7,816 nt of DNA from Spirochaetaceae bacterium (GTDB taxonomy: Bacteria > Spirochaetota > Spirochaetia > Spirochaetales_E > Spirochaetaceae_B): positions 1 to 7,816 of the forward strand of contig QKJO01000170.1 in NCBI GenBank assembly GCA_003249275.1, written 5' to 3'. Position 1 is the first letter of the stretch; every line of letters begins with the position of its first letter. Shown here one piece after another: positions 1 to 6,730 of the stretch. Both the position numbers and the translations under genes were made by a program. Below the pieces are notes generated by a model. It did no database searches. It was not told the origin of the DNA and was given only the letters and a program-made list of their open reading frames with translations.

Positions 1-619
1 CGTCCGTAACGAGGTTGTGGTAGGAGAACAGGATCTTCTCCTTCAGGGATTTGTTGATCAGAACGTGCTCATAGTCCGCCCTGTAGTAGTCGGCAAAGGA
101 GGCCTTGCCGCCTGCGGCCTGATAGTTTTTCGTATACTGTTTCATCAGTTCCACCGGGTAGATCCCTTCCCGGGCTTTGGCAAGGATCAGTTCATTGAAG
201 TCGGTGGCATAGATCTGTGCTTTTTTGATGATGTTCTCTTCTTCCATCAGGATGGCCATGGAATAGACCTCCTGCCCTGCAGAGCATCCGGCATGCCAGA
301 TCTTCAAAAAGGGATAGGTCTGCAGGTAGGGGACCAGAGACTCTCTCACGGCCTTGTAGAAGAGCGGATCACGGAACATTTCCGTGACATTGATGGAAAG
401 ATCCAGGAGCAGTTCGTTGAAGAACTCCTCCTCATGGATGATTCTATGGAGCAGCTCCATATAGTTTTTCAATCTGGAGAGGCCCAGCCTGTGTTCCAGC
501 CGTCTCTTGATATGGGCGTTGGCATAGTTTCTGAAATCATAGCCGTACCGTCTGTAGATTCCTTCAAGAACAAGATCGATTTCCAGTTTTTCATGTTCCG
601 TCTGATTCTGATCTTTCAT
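1..619 (-). CDS. cheR: CheR-type protein-glutamate O-methyltransferase, 3' end missing
   Basis: This gene encodes an S-adenosylmethionine-dependent methyltransferase of the CheR family, cytoplasmic, which methylates glutamates on chemoreceptors or related signalling proteins. The first 206 residues are in the window; the C-terminus lies beyond position 1. Visible in order are an N-terminal helical part with a basic stretch (IKRRLEHRL, residues 37-45), NVTEMFRDP (78-85 region; R83 matches Salmonella/E. coli CheR R98), the SAM loop GCSAGQEVYS (111-120; E117 matches E129) and YATDFN with D140 (matches D154). The SAM loop reads SAGQE where many relatives have STGEE. The part corresponding to the beta-subdomain (about 151-205) is roughly four residues longer than in E. 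coli CheR by my alignment. The ATG lies inside the kinase stop (ATGA, 616-619); the nearest purine-rich site is about 16 nt upstream, so translation is probably coupled. Family assignment is secure; the substrate is unknown. It may serve the kinase module instead of classical chemotaxis. Confidence 0.93.
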   Translation of the reverse strand, partial: MKDQNQTEHEKLEIDLVLEGIYRRYGYDFRNYANAHIKRRLEHRLGLSRLKNYMELLHRIIHEEEFFNELLLDLSINVTEMFRDPLFYKAVRESLVPYLQTYPFLKIWHAGCSAGQEVYSMAILMEEENIIKKAQIYATDFNELILAKAREGIYPVELMKQYTKNYQAAGGKASFADYYRADYEHVLINKSLKEKILFSYHNLVTD

Positions 620-3600
620 AGGTCGTACAGCCAGACCCTCAGCATGGAGAGGAGTTTATCCGTATCGATCGGTTTGGCAAGGTAGTCGCTGGCGCCCGCC
701 TCGATACACTTGTTTCTGTCGCCTTTCATGGCCTTGGCGGTCAGGGCGATGATGGGAGTTTTTTTGTAAGCCTGCTTGCTTCTGATCCGGCGCATGGCTT
801 CGTATCCGTCCATCACCGGCATCATGATGTCCATGAGAACAAGCTTTGTATCGCTGCTGATTTTTTCCAGAGACTCTTCGCCGTTTCTGGCAACCTCGAC
901 AATCATTCCCCTCTCTTCAAGAACGCTTGTAAGGGCAAATACATTACGCATGTCATCATCCACAAGGAGGATCTTCTTGTCCCTGTAGACCGAATCCTTG
1001 TCATGATTGATCTTCAGCATTTTCTGTTTTTCTTTGGGCAGGTCCAGCTCCACCCTGTGGAGGAAGAGGGCCGTTTCATCCAGCAGCCTTTCGGGAGACT
1101 TGGCCCCCTTGATGATGATGCTTTCGGAATACTTTCTGAGTCTGGTCTCATCCTGCTGTGAGAGATCTCTTCCCGTGTAGATGATCACGGGAGTATGTCC
1201 AAGACGCTCATCCTGTTTGATCTTTTCAAGAAGATCGTACCCCGACATGTCTTCCAGCCCCAGATCCAGAATCATACAGTCGTATTCCGATGAGACCAGT
1301 TCATCAAAGGCTTCCTTTCCCGTGCCGACGGTGACTGTTTCCACATCACCTTCGCCGATGAGTTCCCTGATGCTTTCCCTCTGAATCACATCATCCTCCA
1401 CAACCAGCAGACGCCGGACGGTTCGGGATGTGACGGCTTCTATCCTGTTGAAGGCGGCTTCGATCTTCTCCAGGCTGACGGGCTTGGTCATGTATCCGAT
1501 GGCGCCCATCTTCATGGCATCCATCACGTTGTCGGAACCTGACATGAAATGAACGGGAATATGCCTCAGCTCCGGATCCGCCTTGAGCCGCTCCATGACG
1601 GTCCAGCCGTCGATGCCGGGAAGTCCGATATCCAGTATGATTCCCATGGGTTTGTAGAAGTCGGCGAAGTGGAGCCCCGTTTCTCCGTCCTCCGCCACCA
1701 GGCACTTGTAGCCCTTCTCATGGGCGATGTCGCTCAGGATTCTGACGAATCTGGGATCGTCTTCTATGATCAGGATGACTTTTTCACCCTTTTTCAGGGA
1801 GTTCCTGTCGTCCTTTATTTCAATGGAATCCAGAATCTCATCGTTGACGGTCGTCTTAACCTCTGCCGCGGGCACTACGGACGCTGCGGTTTCGGGCTGT
1901 GAAGGAGATCCGGTCCGGACCGCTGTCTTCTCGCCCGGCTTATGAATTTCCTGTGCCGACACCGCCTCGGGATTATGTTCGGTCCGGGGGATGCAGACTC
2001 TGGGAGTCAGCATTGTGAAGGTGGATCCTTTGCCCGGTTCGCTTATCAGAGTGAGGCTGCCTCCCAGAAGTTTAGACAGTTCCCTCGAAATCGAAAGGCC
2101 CAGTCCCGTACCTCCGTATTTCCGGCTCGTACTGCCGTCGGCCTGCTGAAAGGCTTCAAAGATGGCCGCCTGTTTTTCTTCGGGAATACCGATCCCTGTG
2201 TCTCTGACTCTCAGGGCGATCATCTCACTCTCTTTGCGTCCGAGTGCTTCCGCTTCCTTCCCGGTGGGAGGCTCAATGATCAGGGTTACGCTGCCTTTCT
2301 TATCGGTAAACTTGAAGGCGTTGGTCAGAAGGTTGCGCAGAACCTGCTGGAGCCTGTGAGAATCGGTATGAATGGATGCGGGTACAGACGGATCCCGGAC
2401 TATGGAGAAGTCAATTTCCTTCTCCTCCGCCAGTTCTCTGAATACCCTTTTCAGATCATCGCTCATCCCGCTGAAGTCCATGTCTTCCAGGTGCAGGTCT
2501 ATCTTGCCGGCTTCCACCTTTGACAGGTCCAGAATCTCATTGATCAGCTTCAAAAGGTCGGCTCCGGAAGAGTGAATGGCTTCGGCGGATTCAATTTGTT
2601 TCTCCGTCAGATTCTCATTCTTGTTCTGAGTCAGAAGCTGCGACAGGATCAGGATGCTGTTGAGGGGCGTTCTGAGTTCATGGGACATATTTGCCAGAAA
2701 TTCAGACTTGTACTTGCTGGCCACTTCCAGGTCTCTGGCTTTCTTCTCGATCTCTTTCTGGGCCAGAGTAAGCTCAATGTTTTTTCTGGATATGGATGTT
2801 GTCTGGTTCTCCAGGGCCTGGGTTCTCTCTTCCAGTTCTTCATTTGTAACCCGGAGTTCCTCCTGCTGGGCCTGCAGCTCCTCTTCCGACTCCTTGAGAG
2901 CCCTGGTCTGCTCCTCCAGTTCCTCATTGATCACCCGGAGTTCCTCGCCCTGTTCCTGGGCACTCTCGAGAAGTGAGTTGATCAGCCCTCTTGACCTGGT
3001 CGTATTGAATAGGATGGCGGCGTTTCCGACATTATCCTTCAGAAAGTCACGGACACTGTCCTGGAAGGGCTGGAGGGAGGCGATGAAAAACACGCCCAAT
3101 ACCTTGTTTTCGTAGATGAGGGGCGAAATGACCGCATAAGGGGGAATCCTGTCCACAACGGCCATATTGAGGGAGGGAAGGTCTTCGTTGATGCGGGAGT
3201 AGAAGACGGGCTCTGTCTCGTTGAGCCCCTGGCCGATGATCCCTTCTCCTCGTTTGAATGTTCTGAAATTGCCCAGCCTGTCGATGAAGGCATGGGAGGC
3301 TGAGAGGTCGACAATTTCCTGATCGTCTTCTCTGGTCAGGTAGACACCGCCCATCTGCGCGTCCAGATGCTTCACCAGAAAGCGGATGAATTTAGCGGAC
3401 AGCTCCTGCTCATTCCACTCTCCCCTCAGGGCATCATCCAGACCTTCCTTGCCTTTTTTCTGCCAGTCGTGAAGCCTCAGCTGTTCCGCCATTGTATTGA
3501 GAGACTCTCCCAGTTCTCCCAGTTCATCCTGTCTGTCGCTGAAATCCAGCCTGCCTTCCATATTCCCGTGGGAGATGTTGAAAGCGAATTCCTTGCTGGC

Positions 3601-4668
3601 GATAATGGGGGACGTGAGGTTTGAGGCGACGAATACAGCCAGTATGATGACCAGAACGACAAGGACCAGTCCGCTGTAAATCAGGACTCTGATGAATGGA
3701 TTGATGTTGGAAAGAACTTCCTCTCTGTCTATTTTGGAAATGAGATACCATGTGCTGTCGAGGAGAGACACCATACTGTATGTGATAAGAACGCTCTTGC
3801 CGTAGCTGTCTTTATAGATGCCTTTTCCGCCTCCGGACCCGTCTCTTCGGGCATCCTCCCAGTACTCGAGGTTGGTGGGATGGGTATAACCGGTGGAGTA
3901 GTTCATGGAGGTCATGTCGCTGCGGAGGCTGTAGTTGTTCTCTTCCGGATTGTAGGCGACGAGGTAGGACTCTCCCGTCTCTCCCATGCCCCTCCGGGAA
4001 TCCAGTAATTCTGTGATCAGTTCCGGGCCGATCTTCAGGACGGCAACCATGGAGATCTCTCCCTGTGCGTCAAACAGAGGGGTTCCCATGTAGGCAAACT
4101 GCTGATTGCCCTCCGCTGATATGGGAGCGAAATCCAGGAAGGTCGTTCGGCTGTCATTGATTATGTAATTCCAGACCATGGCCAGGCTGGACTCCCTGTA
4201 GGGACCGTACCTGAGATTCGTACCCAGTTCCCATCCCTCCCGGAGGGACATCATCACATGGCCGTGTTCTGCATCGATCAGATAAAAATCGTCAAAATTG
4301 AAAGCTGTTGACTCATTCGTAAGGAACCGGATGGATCTTTCCCTTAACTCGCCGTATCCTTCAGCGTTCAGATTGACGGCTCCGGAATTGCCGGCCGCTT
4401 TTTCAAACTCATGGAGGCCGGAAGCCAGCGCACGTATCTCCTGATACTGGGAGAGGAGATGGAGCTCTGTTACCAGCTGGTCCAGACTTTTCCGTACCTC
4501 CGCCCCTCTGAGCTCCTGAATGACCTGAAGTTTATCAAATGACTGCTCCAGAAGGGCATCTTTTGCCAGGTTGTATCCCAGATACCCTGAAATACTGAGG
4601 GGCACAAGTCCGGCCATCAGGAAAAAAAAGATCATCTTGGAACGGATATGAAGCAATTTAATCTGCAT
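616..4668 (-). CDS. Hybrid sensor histidine kinase: dCache-HAMP-GAF-HisKA-HATPase with three receiver domains
   Basis: This is an inner-membrane sensor kinase that autophosphorylates on histidine and passes phosphate to its own receivers. Numbering is from the ATG at 4668 (1350 aa). TM1 is about residues 12-32, an extracytoplasmic dCache-like sensor 33-325, TM2 326-349, HAMP 350-400, GAF 422-557, coiled coil 560-655, HisKA with SHELRTPLN (H663), and HATPase_c with N box (N779 and N783), DTGIG (823-827) and GGTGLGLS (852-859). A charged, Pro/Ala-rich linker follows (about 890-960). The receivers are REC1 (phospho-Asp D1013, K1062), REC2 (D1135, K1187) and REC3 (D1280, K1332). REC2 lacks the usual prolines: it has LGLEDMSG after its Asp and KG in place of KP. 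An in-frame ATG at 4707 would add 13 residues but has no Shine-Dalgarno; the ATG at 4668 has AAAAGGGG (4678-4685) with 9-nt spacing and begins just before TM1, so I chose it. No Hpt domain is present. The gene overlaps cheR by 4 nt. The ligand is unknown. Confidence 0.95.
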   Translation of the reverse strand: MQIKLLHIRSKMIFFFLMAGLVPLSISGYLGYNLAKDALLEQSFDKLQVIQELRGAEVRKSLDQLVTELHLLSQYQEIRALASGLHEFEKAAGNSGAVNLNAEGYGELRERSIRFLTNESTAFNFDDFYLIDAEHGHVMMSLREGWELGTNLRYGPYRESSLAMVWNYIINDSRTTFLDFAPISAEGNQQFAYMGTPLFDAQGEISMVAVLKIGPELITELLDSRRGMGETGESYLVAYNPEENNYSLRSDMTSMNYSTGYTHPTNLEYWEDARRDGSGGGKGIYKDSYGKSVLITYSMVSLLDSTWYLISKIDREEVLSNINPFIRVLIYSGLVLVVLVIILAVFVASNLTSPIIASKEFAFNISHGNMEGRLDFSDRQDELGELGESLNTMAEQLRLHDWQKKGKEGLDDALRGEWNEQELSAKFIRFLVKHLDAQMGGVYLTREDDQEIVDLSASHAFIDRLGNFRTFKRGEGIIGQGLNETEPVFYSRINEDLPSLNMAVVDRIPPYAVISPLIYENKVLGVFFIASLQPFQDSVRDFLKDNVGNAAILFNTTRSRGLINSLLESAQEQGEELRVINEELEEQTRALKESEEELQAQQEELRVTNEELEERTQALENQTTSISRKNIELTLAQKEIEKKARDLEVASKYKSEFLANMSHELRTPLNSILILSQLLTQNKNENLTEKQIESAEAIHSSGADLLKLINEILDLSKVEAGKIDLHLEDMDFSGMSDDLKRVFRELAEEKEIDFSIVRDPSVPASIHTDSHRLQQVLRNLLTNAFKFTDKKGSVTLIIEPPTGKEAEALGRKESEMIALRVRDTGIGIPEEKQAAIFEAFQQADGSTSRKYGGTGLGLSISRELSKLLGGSLTLISEPGKGSTFTMLTPRVCIPRTEHNPEAVSAQEIHKPGEKTAVRTGSPSQPETAASVVPAAEVKTTVNDEILDSIEIKDDRNSLKKGEKVILIIEDDPRFVRILSDIAHEKGYKCLVAEDGETGLHFADFYKPMGIILDIGLPGIDGWTVMERLKADPELRHIPVHFMSGSDNVMDAMKMGAIGYMTKPVSLEKIEAAFNRIEAVTSRTVRRLLVVEDDVIQRESIRELIGEGDVETVTVGTGKEAFDELVSSEYDCMILDLGLEDMSGYDLLEKIKQDERLGHTPVIIYTGRDLSQQDETRLRKYSESIIIKGAKSPERLLDETALFLHRVELDLPKEKQKMLKINHDKDSVYRDKKILLVDDDMRNVFALTSVLEERGMIVEVARNGEESLEKISSDTKLVLMDIMMPVMDGYEAMRRIRSKQAYKKTPIIALTAKAMKGDRNKCIEAGASDYLAKPIDTDKLLSMLRVWLYDL
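2812..2946 (-). repeat. Tandem 28-residue coiled-coil duplication inside the kinase
   Basis: Two copies of a 17-residue segment, EELRVxNEELEExTxAL, begin 28 residues apart (residues 575-591 and 603-619) and match at 14 of 17 positions. The copies lie at 2896-2946 and 2812-2862. The 84-bp period equals four heptads exactly, so the duplication keeps the coiled-coil phase between the GAF domain and the HisKA helix. Related hybrid kinases are known to carry similar glutamate-rich EELxxxNEELEE segments, so this is probably a family feature and not a recent event. Confidence 0.8.
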
Positions 4669-4733
4669 GAACAGGAACCCCTTTTGCAATCCTGGCGGAT
4701 GAGTCATAAATTTAGATTTTACGTATTACTACT

Positions 4734-4761
4734 TTATCGGTAATCTTCATCCATTCCTATA
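4734..4761 (-). promoter_or_regulatory. Candidate sigma-28-like promoter for the kinase-cheR operon
   Basis: On the minus strand the sequence ACCGATAA (4734-4741) matches the flagellar sigma-28 -10 consensus GCCGATAA at 7 of 8 positions. A TATA (4758-4761) lies 16 nt upstream, against a consensus TAAA at 15 nt, so the -35 half is imperfect. The start of transcription would fall near 4727, giving a leader of about 58 nt to the ATG at 4668. The dyad at 4756-4770 covers the -35 half. This is a pattern match only. Confidence 0.3.
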
Positions 4762-4770
4762 TGAAATAGG
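4756..4770. repeat. Short inverted repeat, possible operator
   Basis: CCTAT and ATAGG form perfect 5-bp arms around ATGAA. The dyad overlaps the -35 half of the candidate minus-strand promoter. Arms this short arise by chance in AT-rich DNA, so a regulator site is only a possibility. Confidence 0.25.
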
Positions 4771-4790
4771 GCTCGGCGGGAAATAATCTG

Positions 4791-4820
4791 TTGGTAAACA
4801 TCCTGCCCGTATATTAGATT
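4791..4820 (+). promoter_or_regulatory. Weak promoter candidates for the chemoreceptor gene
   Basis: Two overlapping readings exist. One is sigma-54-like: TGG at 4792-4794 and TGC at 4804-4806, giving the GG-N10-GC core (4793-4794 and 4805-4806), but other consensus positions are mismatched. The other is sigma-70-like: TTGGTA (4791-4796), an 18-nt spacer, and TAGATT (4815-4820), each 4 of 6. Either would start transcription some 35-45 nt before the GTG. Neither is strong, and no activator gene is in view. Confidence 0.2.
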
Positions 4821-4850
4821 TAAAAGGACCTTATTTATATTTCTTTGTTC

Positions 4851-4855
4851 AGGAG
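4851..4855 (+). promoter_or_regulatory. Ribosome binding site that fixes the GTG start of the chemoreceptor
   Basis: AGGAG lies 6 nt before the GTG at 4862. The next in-frame ATG would be residue 24, inside the first membrane segment, and would remove the basic N-terminus. The GTG is therefore the supported start. Confidence 0.8.
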
Positions 4856-4861
4856 ATTATC

Positions 4862-6586
4862 GTGATCAGGATAAAATTCAAGATTAGTTTGCTGGTTCTC
4901 ACCTCTCTTCTCGTGCTGGGTATTATTATGGGAGTACTGGCTACAATCCAGGTCAATGATCTGGGTATGAAGAGCCTTGAAACCCTGGACAGAAAGCTGA
5001 GAGAAGATTTTGACATCCTGGCGAAGAGTCAGGTTGAGCAGGCTGTTTCGGTAGTAAAAATGTACTATGACAACAGATCGATTCTGGGGGAGGGAGAAAG
5101 CCGTGAGCGGGCTCTTCAGGCCATTGATGCCATGAGGTACGGTGAGACCGGCTATATCTTTATCTATGACTCTCAGGGTGTGACGATCTCCCTGCCCGAC
5201 AAGTCCGTTGTCGGAACCAACCGATGGAATCTTCAGGATGCCAACGGGACCTATATTGTCAGAGAGCTGATCAATGCAGGAAAGACGGGCGACGGTTTTT
5301 CAGTCTATTACTACAACAAACCGGGGGAGACCACGGCTTCGCCCAAGCGTTCCTACACGGCCTACTTTGCTCCCTGGGACTGGATCGTGGGTACGGGAAA
5401 CTACATAGACGACATTGATGCTCTTGTGGAGGCGGAGCATTTGAAAATCAACGGCTTCATTAAAAGGATCATCATGATTCTGCTTCTGGCGGATATTACA
5501 GTCATCGTTCTGGCTTCCATGCTGGCCTGGATGATGGGAGCCCGGATTTCCAGACCCGTGGAATCACTGGTTTCCGATGTTGAAAAAATTGCGAGGGGAG
5601 ACCTGACCGTGAACATCGCCGTGCAGAGCCGGGATGAAACAAAAATTCTGTCCGAGGCACTCTCTCACATGGTCGAGAGGCTGAAAACCACGGTTACGGG
5701 TATCATGAGCACCTCCCGGTCCATCATGAGCAATGCCCAGGAAGTGGCTGCCGCCTCCCAGCAGGTTGCTTCGGGCGCCAGCGAGCAGGCCTCCAGTGCC
5801 GAAGAAATCTCGGCGTCCATGGAACAGCTCTCCGCCAATATTCAGCAGAATACCGATAATTCCCGGGAGTCCAATACAATTGTTTCCAGGGCTGCCACAG
5901 ATGCGGATTCGAGCGGTACTTCGGTGGAAGAGACGGTCAACTCCATGAAATTCATCTCCAACAAAATCAGCATTATTGAGGAGATCGCCCGGAATACCAA
6001 TCTTCTGGCCCTCAATGCGGCTATTGAAGCCGCCAGAGCCGGAGATGCGGGAAAGGGATTTGCCGTCGTGGCTTCGGAGGTACGGAAACTGGCCGAAAAC
6101 AGCCAGAATGCGGCCAATGACATCACTCATGTGGCCTCAGAATCGGTCAAAAAGGCTGATGCAACACTGGAAATGATGAGAAGCATCGTTCCCGCTATCA
6201 AGAAATCCGCCGAAATTGCGGAAGAGATATTTGAGGGCAGCAACGAACAGGCCAGGGGAGCGGAACAGATCAATCAGGCCCTCCTTCAGATGGATAAGGT
6301 TATCCAGTCCAATGCCGCCTCCAGTGAAGAAATTGCGTCCATGGCAGAGGTTTTGAAAGAGAAATCTGTCAGCCTGTCCAAACTCGTCAGCTTCTTCAGA
6401 ACCGGTGAAAAGGTAAATCCTCTGTTCCTCGAAGATACGGGATTCAGAAAGGGCTCGAAAAATCCTGTATCCGGATCAGGCCAGGGACAGCTTAAAAAAA
6501 CAGCCATGCTGGAAACGGGCACGGAGAGAAGTGTTCCTCGGCGTACCGAAAAGGCCGGAGATCTGGACGACTTCACTGAGTTTTGA
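4862..6586 (+). CDS. Methyl-accepting chemotaxis protein with sCache_2-type sensor and C-terminal CheR-docking peptide
   Basis: This is a transmembrane chemoreceptor of 574 residues that senses a ligand outside the membrane and controls CheA/CheW. TM1 spans about residues 7-30, the extracytoplasmic domain 35-190, TM2 202-225, HAMP 228-279, the signalling hairpin 280-511 and a flexible tail 512-574. The sensor has hallmarks of the sCache_2 family: [10 protein letters not shown] (94-103), the GTNRWNLQD region, and [13 protein letters not shown] (174-186). The hairpin tip region reads [17 protein letters not shown] (378-394). Methylation-type pairs are visible at E308/Q309, E314/E315 and E489/E490. 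By alignment to remembered E. coli Tsr, each hairpin arm is seven residues shorter, which fits the 34-heptad class. The protein ends in DFTEF, matching the x-[HFYW]-x-x-[HFYW] CheR-docking consensus. GTG start with AGGAG. It is transcribed divergently from the kinase-cheR pair. The ligand is unknown; small organic acids are common for this sensor family, but that is only a family tendency. Confidence 0.96.
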   Translation: MIRIKFKISLLVLTSLLVLGIIMGVLATIQVNDLGMKSLETLDRKLREDFDILAKSQVEQAVSVVKMYYDNRSILGEGESRERALQAIDAMRYGETGYIFIYDSQGVTISLPDKSVVGTNRWNLQDANGTYIVRELINAGKTGDGFSVYYYNKPGETTASPKRSYTAYFAPWDWIVGTGNYIDDIDALVEAEHLKINGFIKRIIMILLLADITVIVLASMLAWMMGARISRPVESLVSDVEKIARGDLTVNIAVQSRDETKILSEALSHMVERLKTTVTGIMSTSRSIMSNAQEVAAASQQVASGASEQASSAEEISASMEQLSANIQQNTDNSRESNTIVSRAATDADSSGTSVEETVNSMKFISNKISIIEEIARNTNLLALNAAIEAARAGDAGKGFAVVASEVRKLAENSQNAANDITHVASESVKKADATLEMMRSIVPAIKKSAEIAEEIFEGSNEQARGAEQINQALLQMDKVIQSNAASSEEIASMAEVLKEKSVSLSKLVSFFRTGEKVNPLFLEDTGFRKGSKNPVSGSGQGQLKKTAMLETGTERSVPRRTEKAGDLDDFTEF

Positions 6587-6656
6587 TCACTTGGGTGACC
6601 GGTTTTTCCGGATTGACCCCGATTTATGACTTAATCAGGCAAATTTAAACCTTTTG

Positions 6657-6664
6657 GCCGATAT
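6657..6664 (+). promoter_or_regulatory. Sigma-28-like -10 element before the unknown gene
   Basis: GCCGATAT matches GCCGATAA at 7 of 8 positions. No good TAAA lies at the expected 15 nt: TAAA at 6646-6649 is 7 nt away and CAAA at 6640-6643 is 13 nt away. If used, transcription would start about 6671, the first paired base of the hairpin below. This is low confidence because the -35 half is poor. Confidence 0.25.
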
Positions 6665-6670
6665 ACAAGC

Positions 6671-6721
6671 TTCCTCTGAGAAACGGAGAATAGAGTTCTT
6701 TATTCTCAACTCTCAGGGGAG
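6671..6721 (+). promoter_or_regulatory. Long two-part hairpin that covers the Shine-Dalgarno of the downstream gene
   Basis: The outer stem pairs 6671-6681 with 6711-6721 (11 bp with two G-U pairs; core CTGAGA with TCTCAG). An internal loop of 4 and 3 nt follows. The inner stem pairs GAGAATA (6686-6692) perfectly with TATTCTC (6701-6707) around an 8-nt loop. The Shine-Dalgarno AGGGGAG (6715-6721) of the gene starting at 6731 is wholly inside the outer stem. A competing pairing is also possible: AGAGTT (6692-6697) with AACTCT (6708-6713). No U-tract follows, so it is not a typical intrinsic terminator. A translational switch is inferred; a DNA operator is the alternative. Confidence 0.5.
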
Positions 6722-6730
6722 TATTGTTTC

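Larger units (their letters stand above)
4669..4861. promoter_or_regulatory. Divergent intergenic control region between the kinase and the chemoreceptor
   Basis: This 193-bp gap separates two genes read in opposite directions, so both promoters should lie here. It is AT-rich compared with the genes. It contains the kinase Shine-Dalgarno (AAAAGGGG, minus strand, 4678-4685), a dyad CCTAT-N5-ATAGG (4756-4770), a short near-palindrome AAGG-A-CCTT (4824-4832), and the receptor Shine-Dalgarno (4851-4855). No coding frame, terminator or RNA gene is visible. Shared regulation of the two operons is possible but is inferred only from the layout. Confidence 0.6.

Noticed and set aside
17..685. A 222-residue open frame on the plus strand antisense to cheR and the kinase end
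   Set aside because: It lies opposite two convincing genes, has no recognisable domain, and mirrors their codon pattern. It is a shadow frame.
1942..2523. A 193-residue plus-strand frame inside the kinase
   Set aside because: It is antisense to the conserved HATPase domain and has no ribosome site or family signature.
4795..4812. Sigma-28 promoter for the chemoreceptor (TAAA followed by GCCCGTAT)
   Set aside because: The two halves are only 6 nt apart instead of about 15, and the -10 half matches poorly.
4824..4832. AAGG-A-CCTT near-palindrome before the chemoreceptor
   Set aside because: Four-base arms are expected by chance; there is no second copy to support an operator.
5564..6130. A 188-residue minus-strand frame inside the chemoreceptor
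   Set aside because: It is antisense to the highly conserved signalling hairpin; its Gly/Ile-rich content reflects the opposite strand's codons.
6587..6625. Possible terminator after the chemoreceptor (TCAC-TTGG-GTGA, and CCGG around TTTTT)
   Set aside because: The stems are only 4 bp, and the T-run lies in a loop or after an interrupted stem. It is too weak to call an intrinsic terminator.
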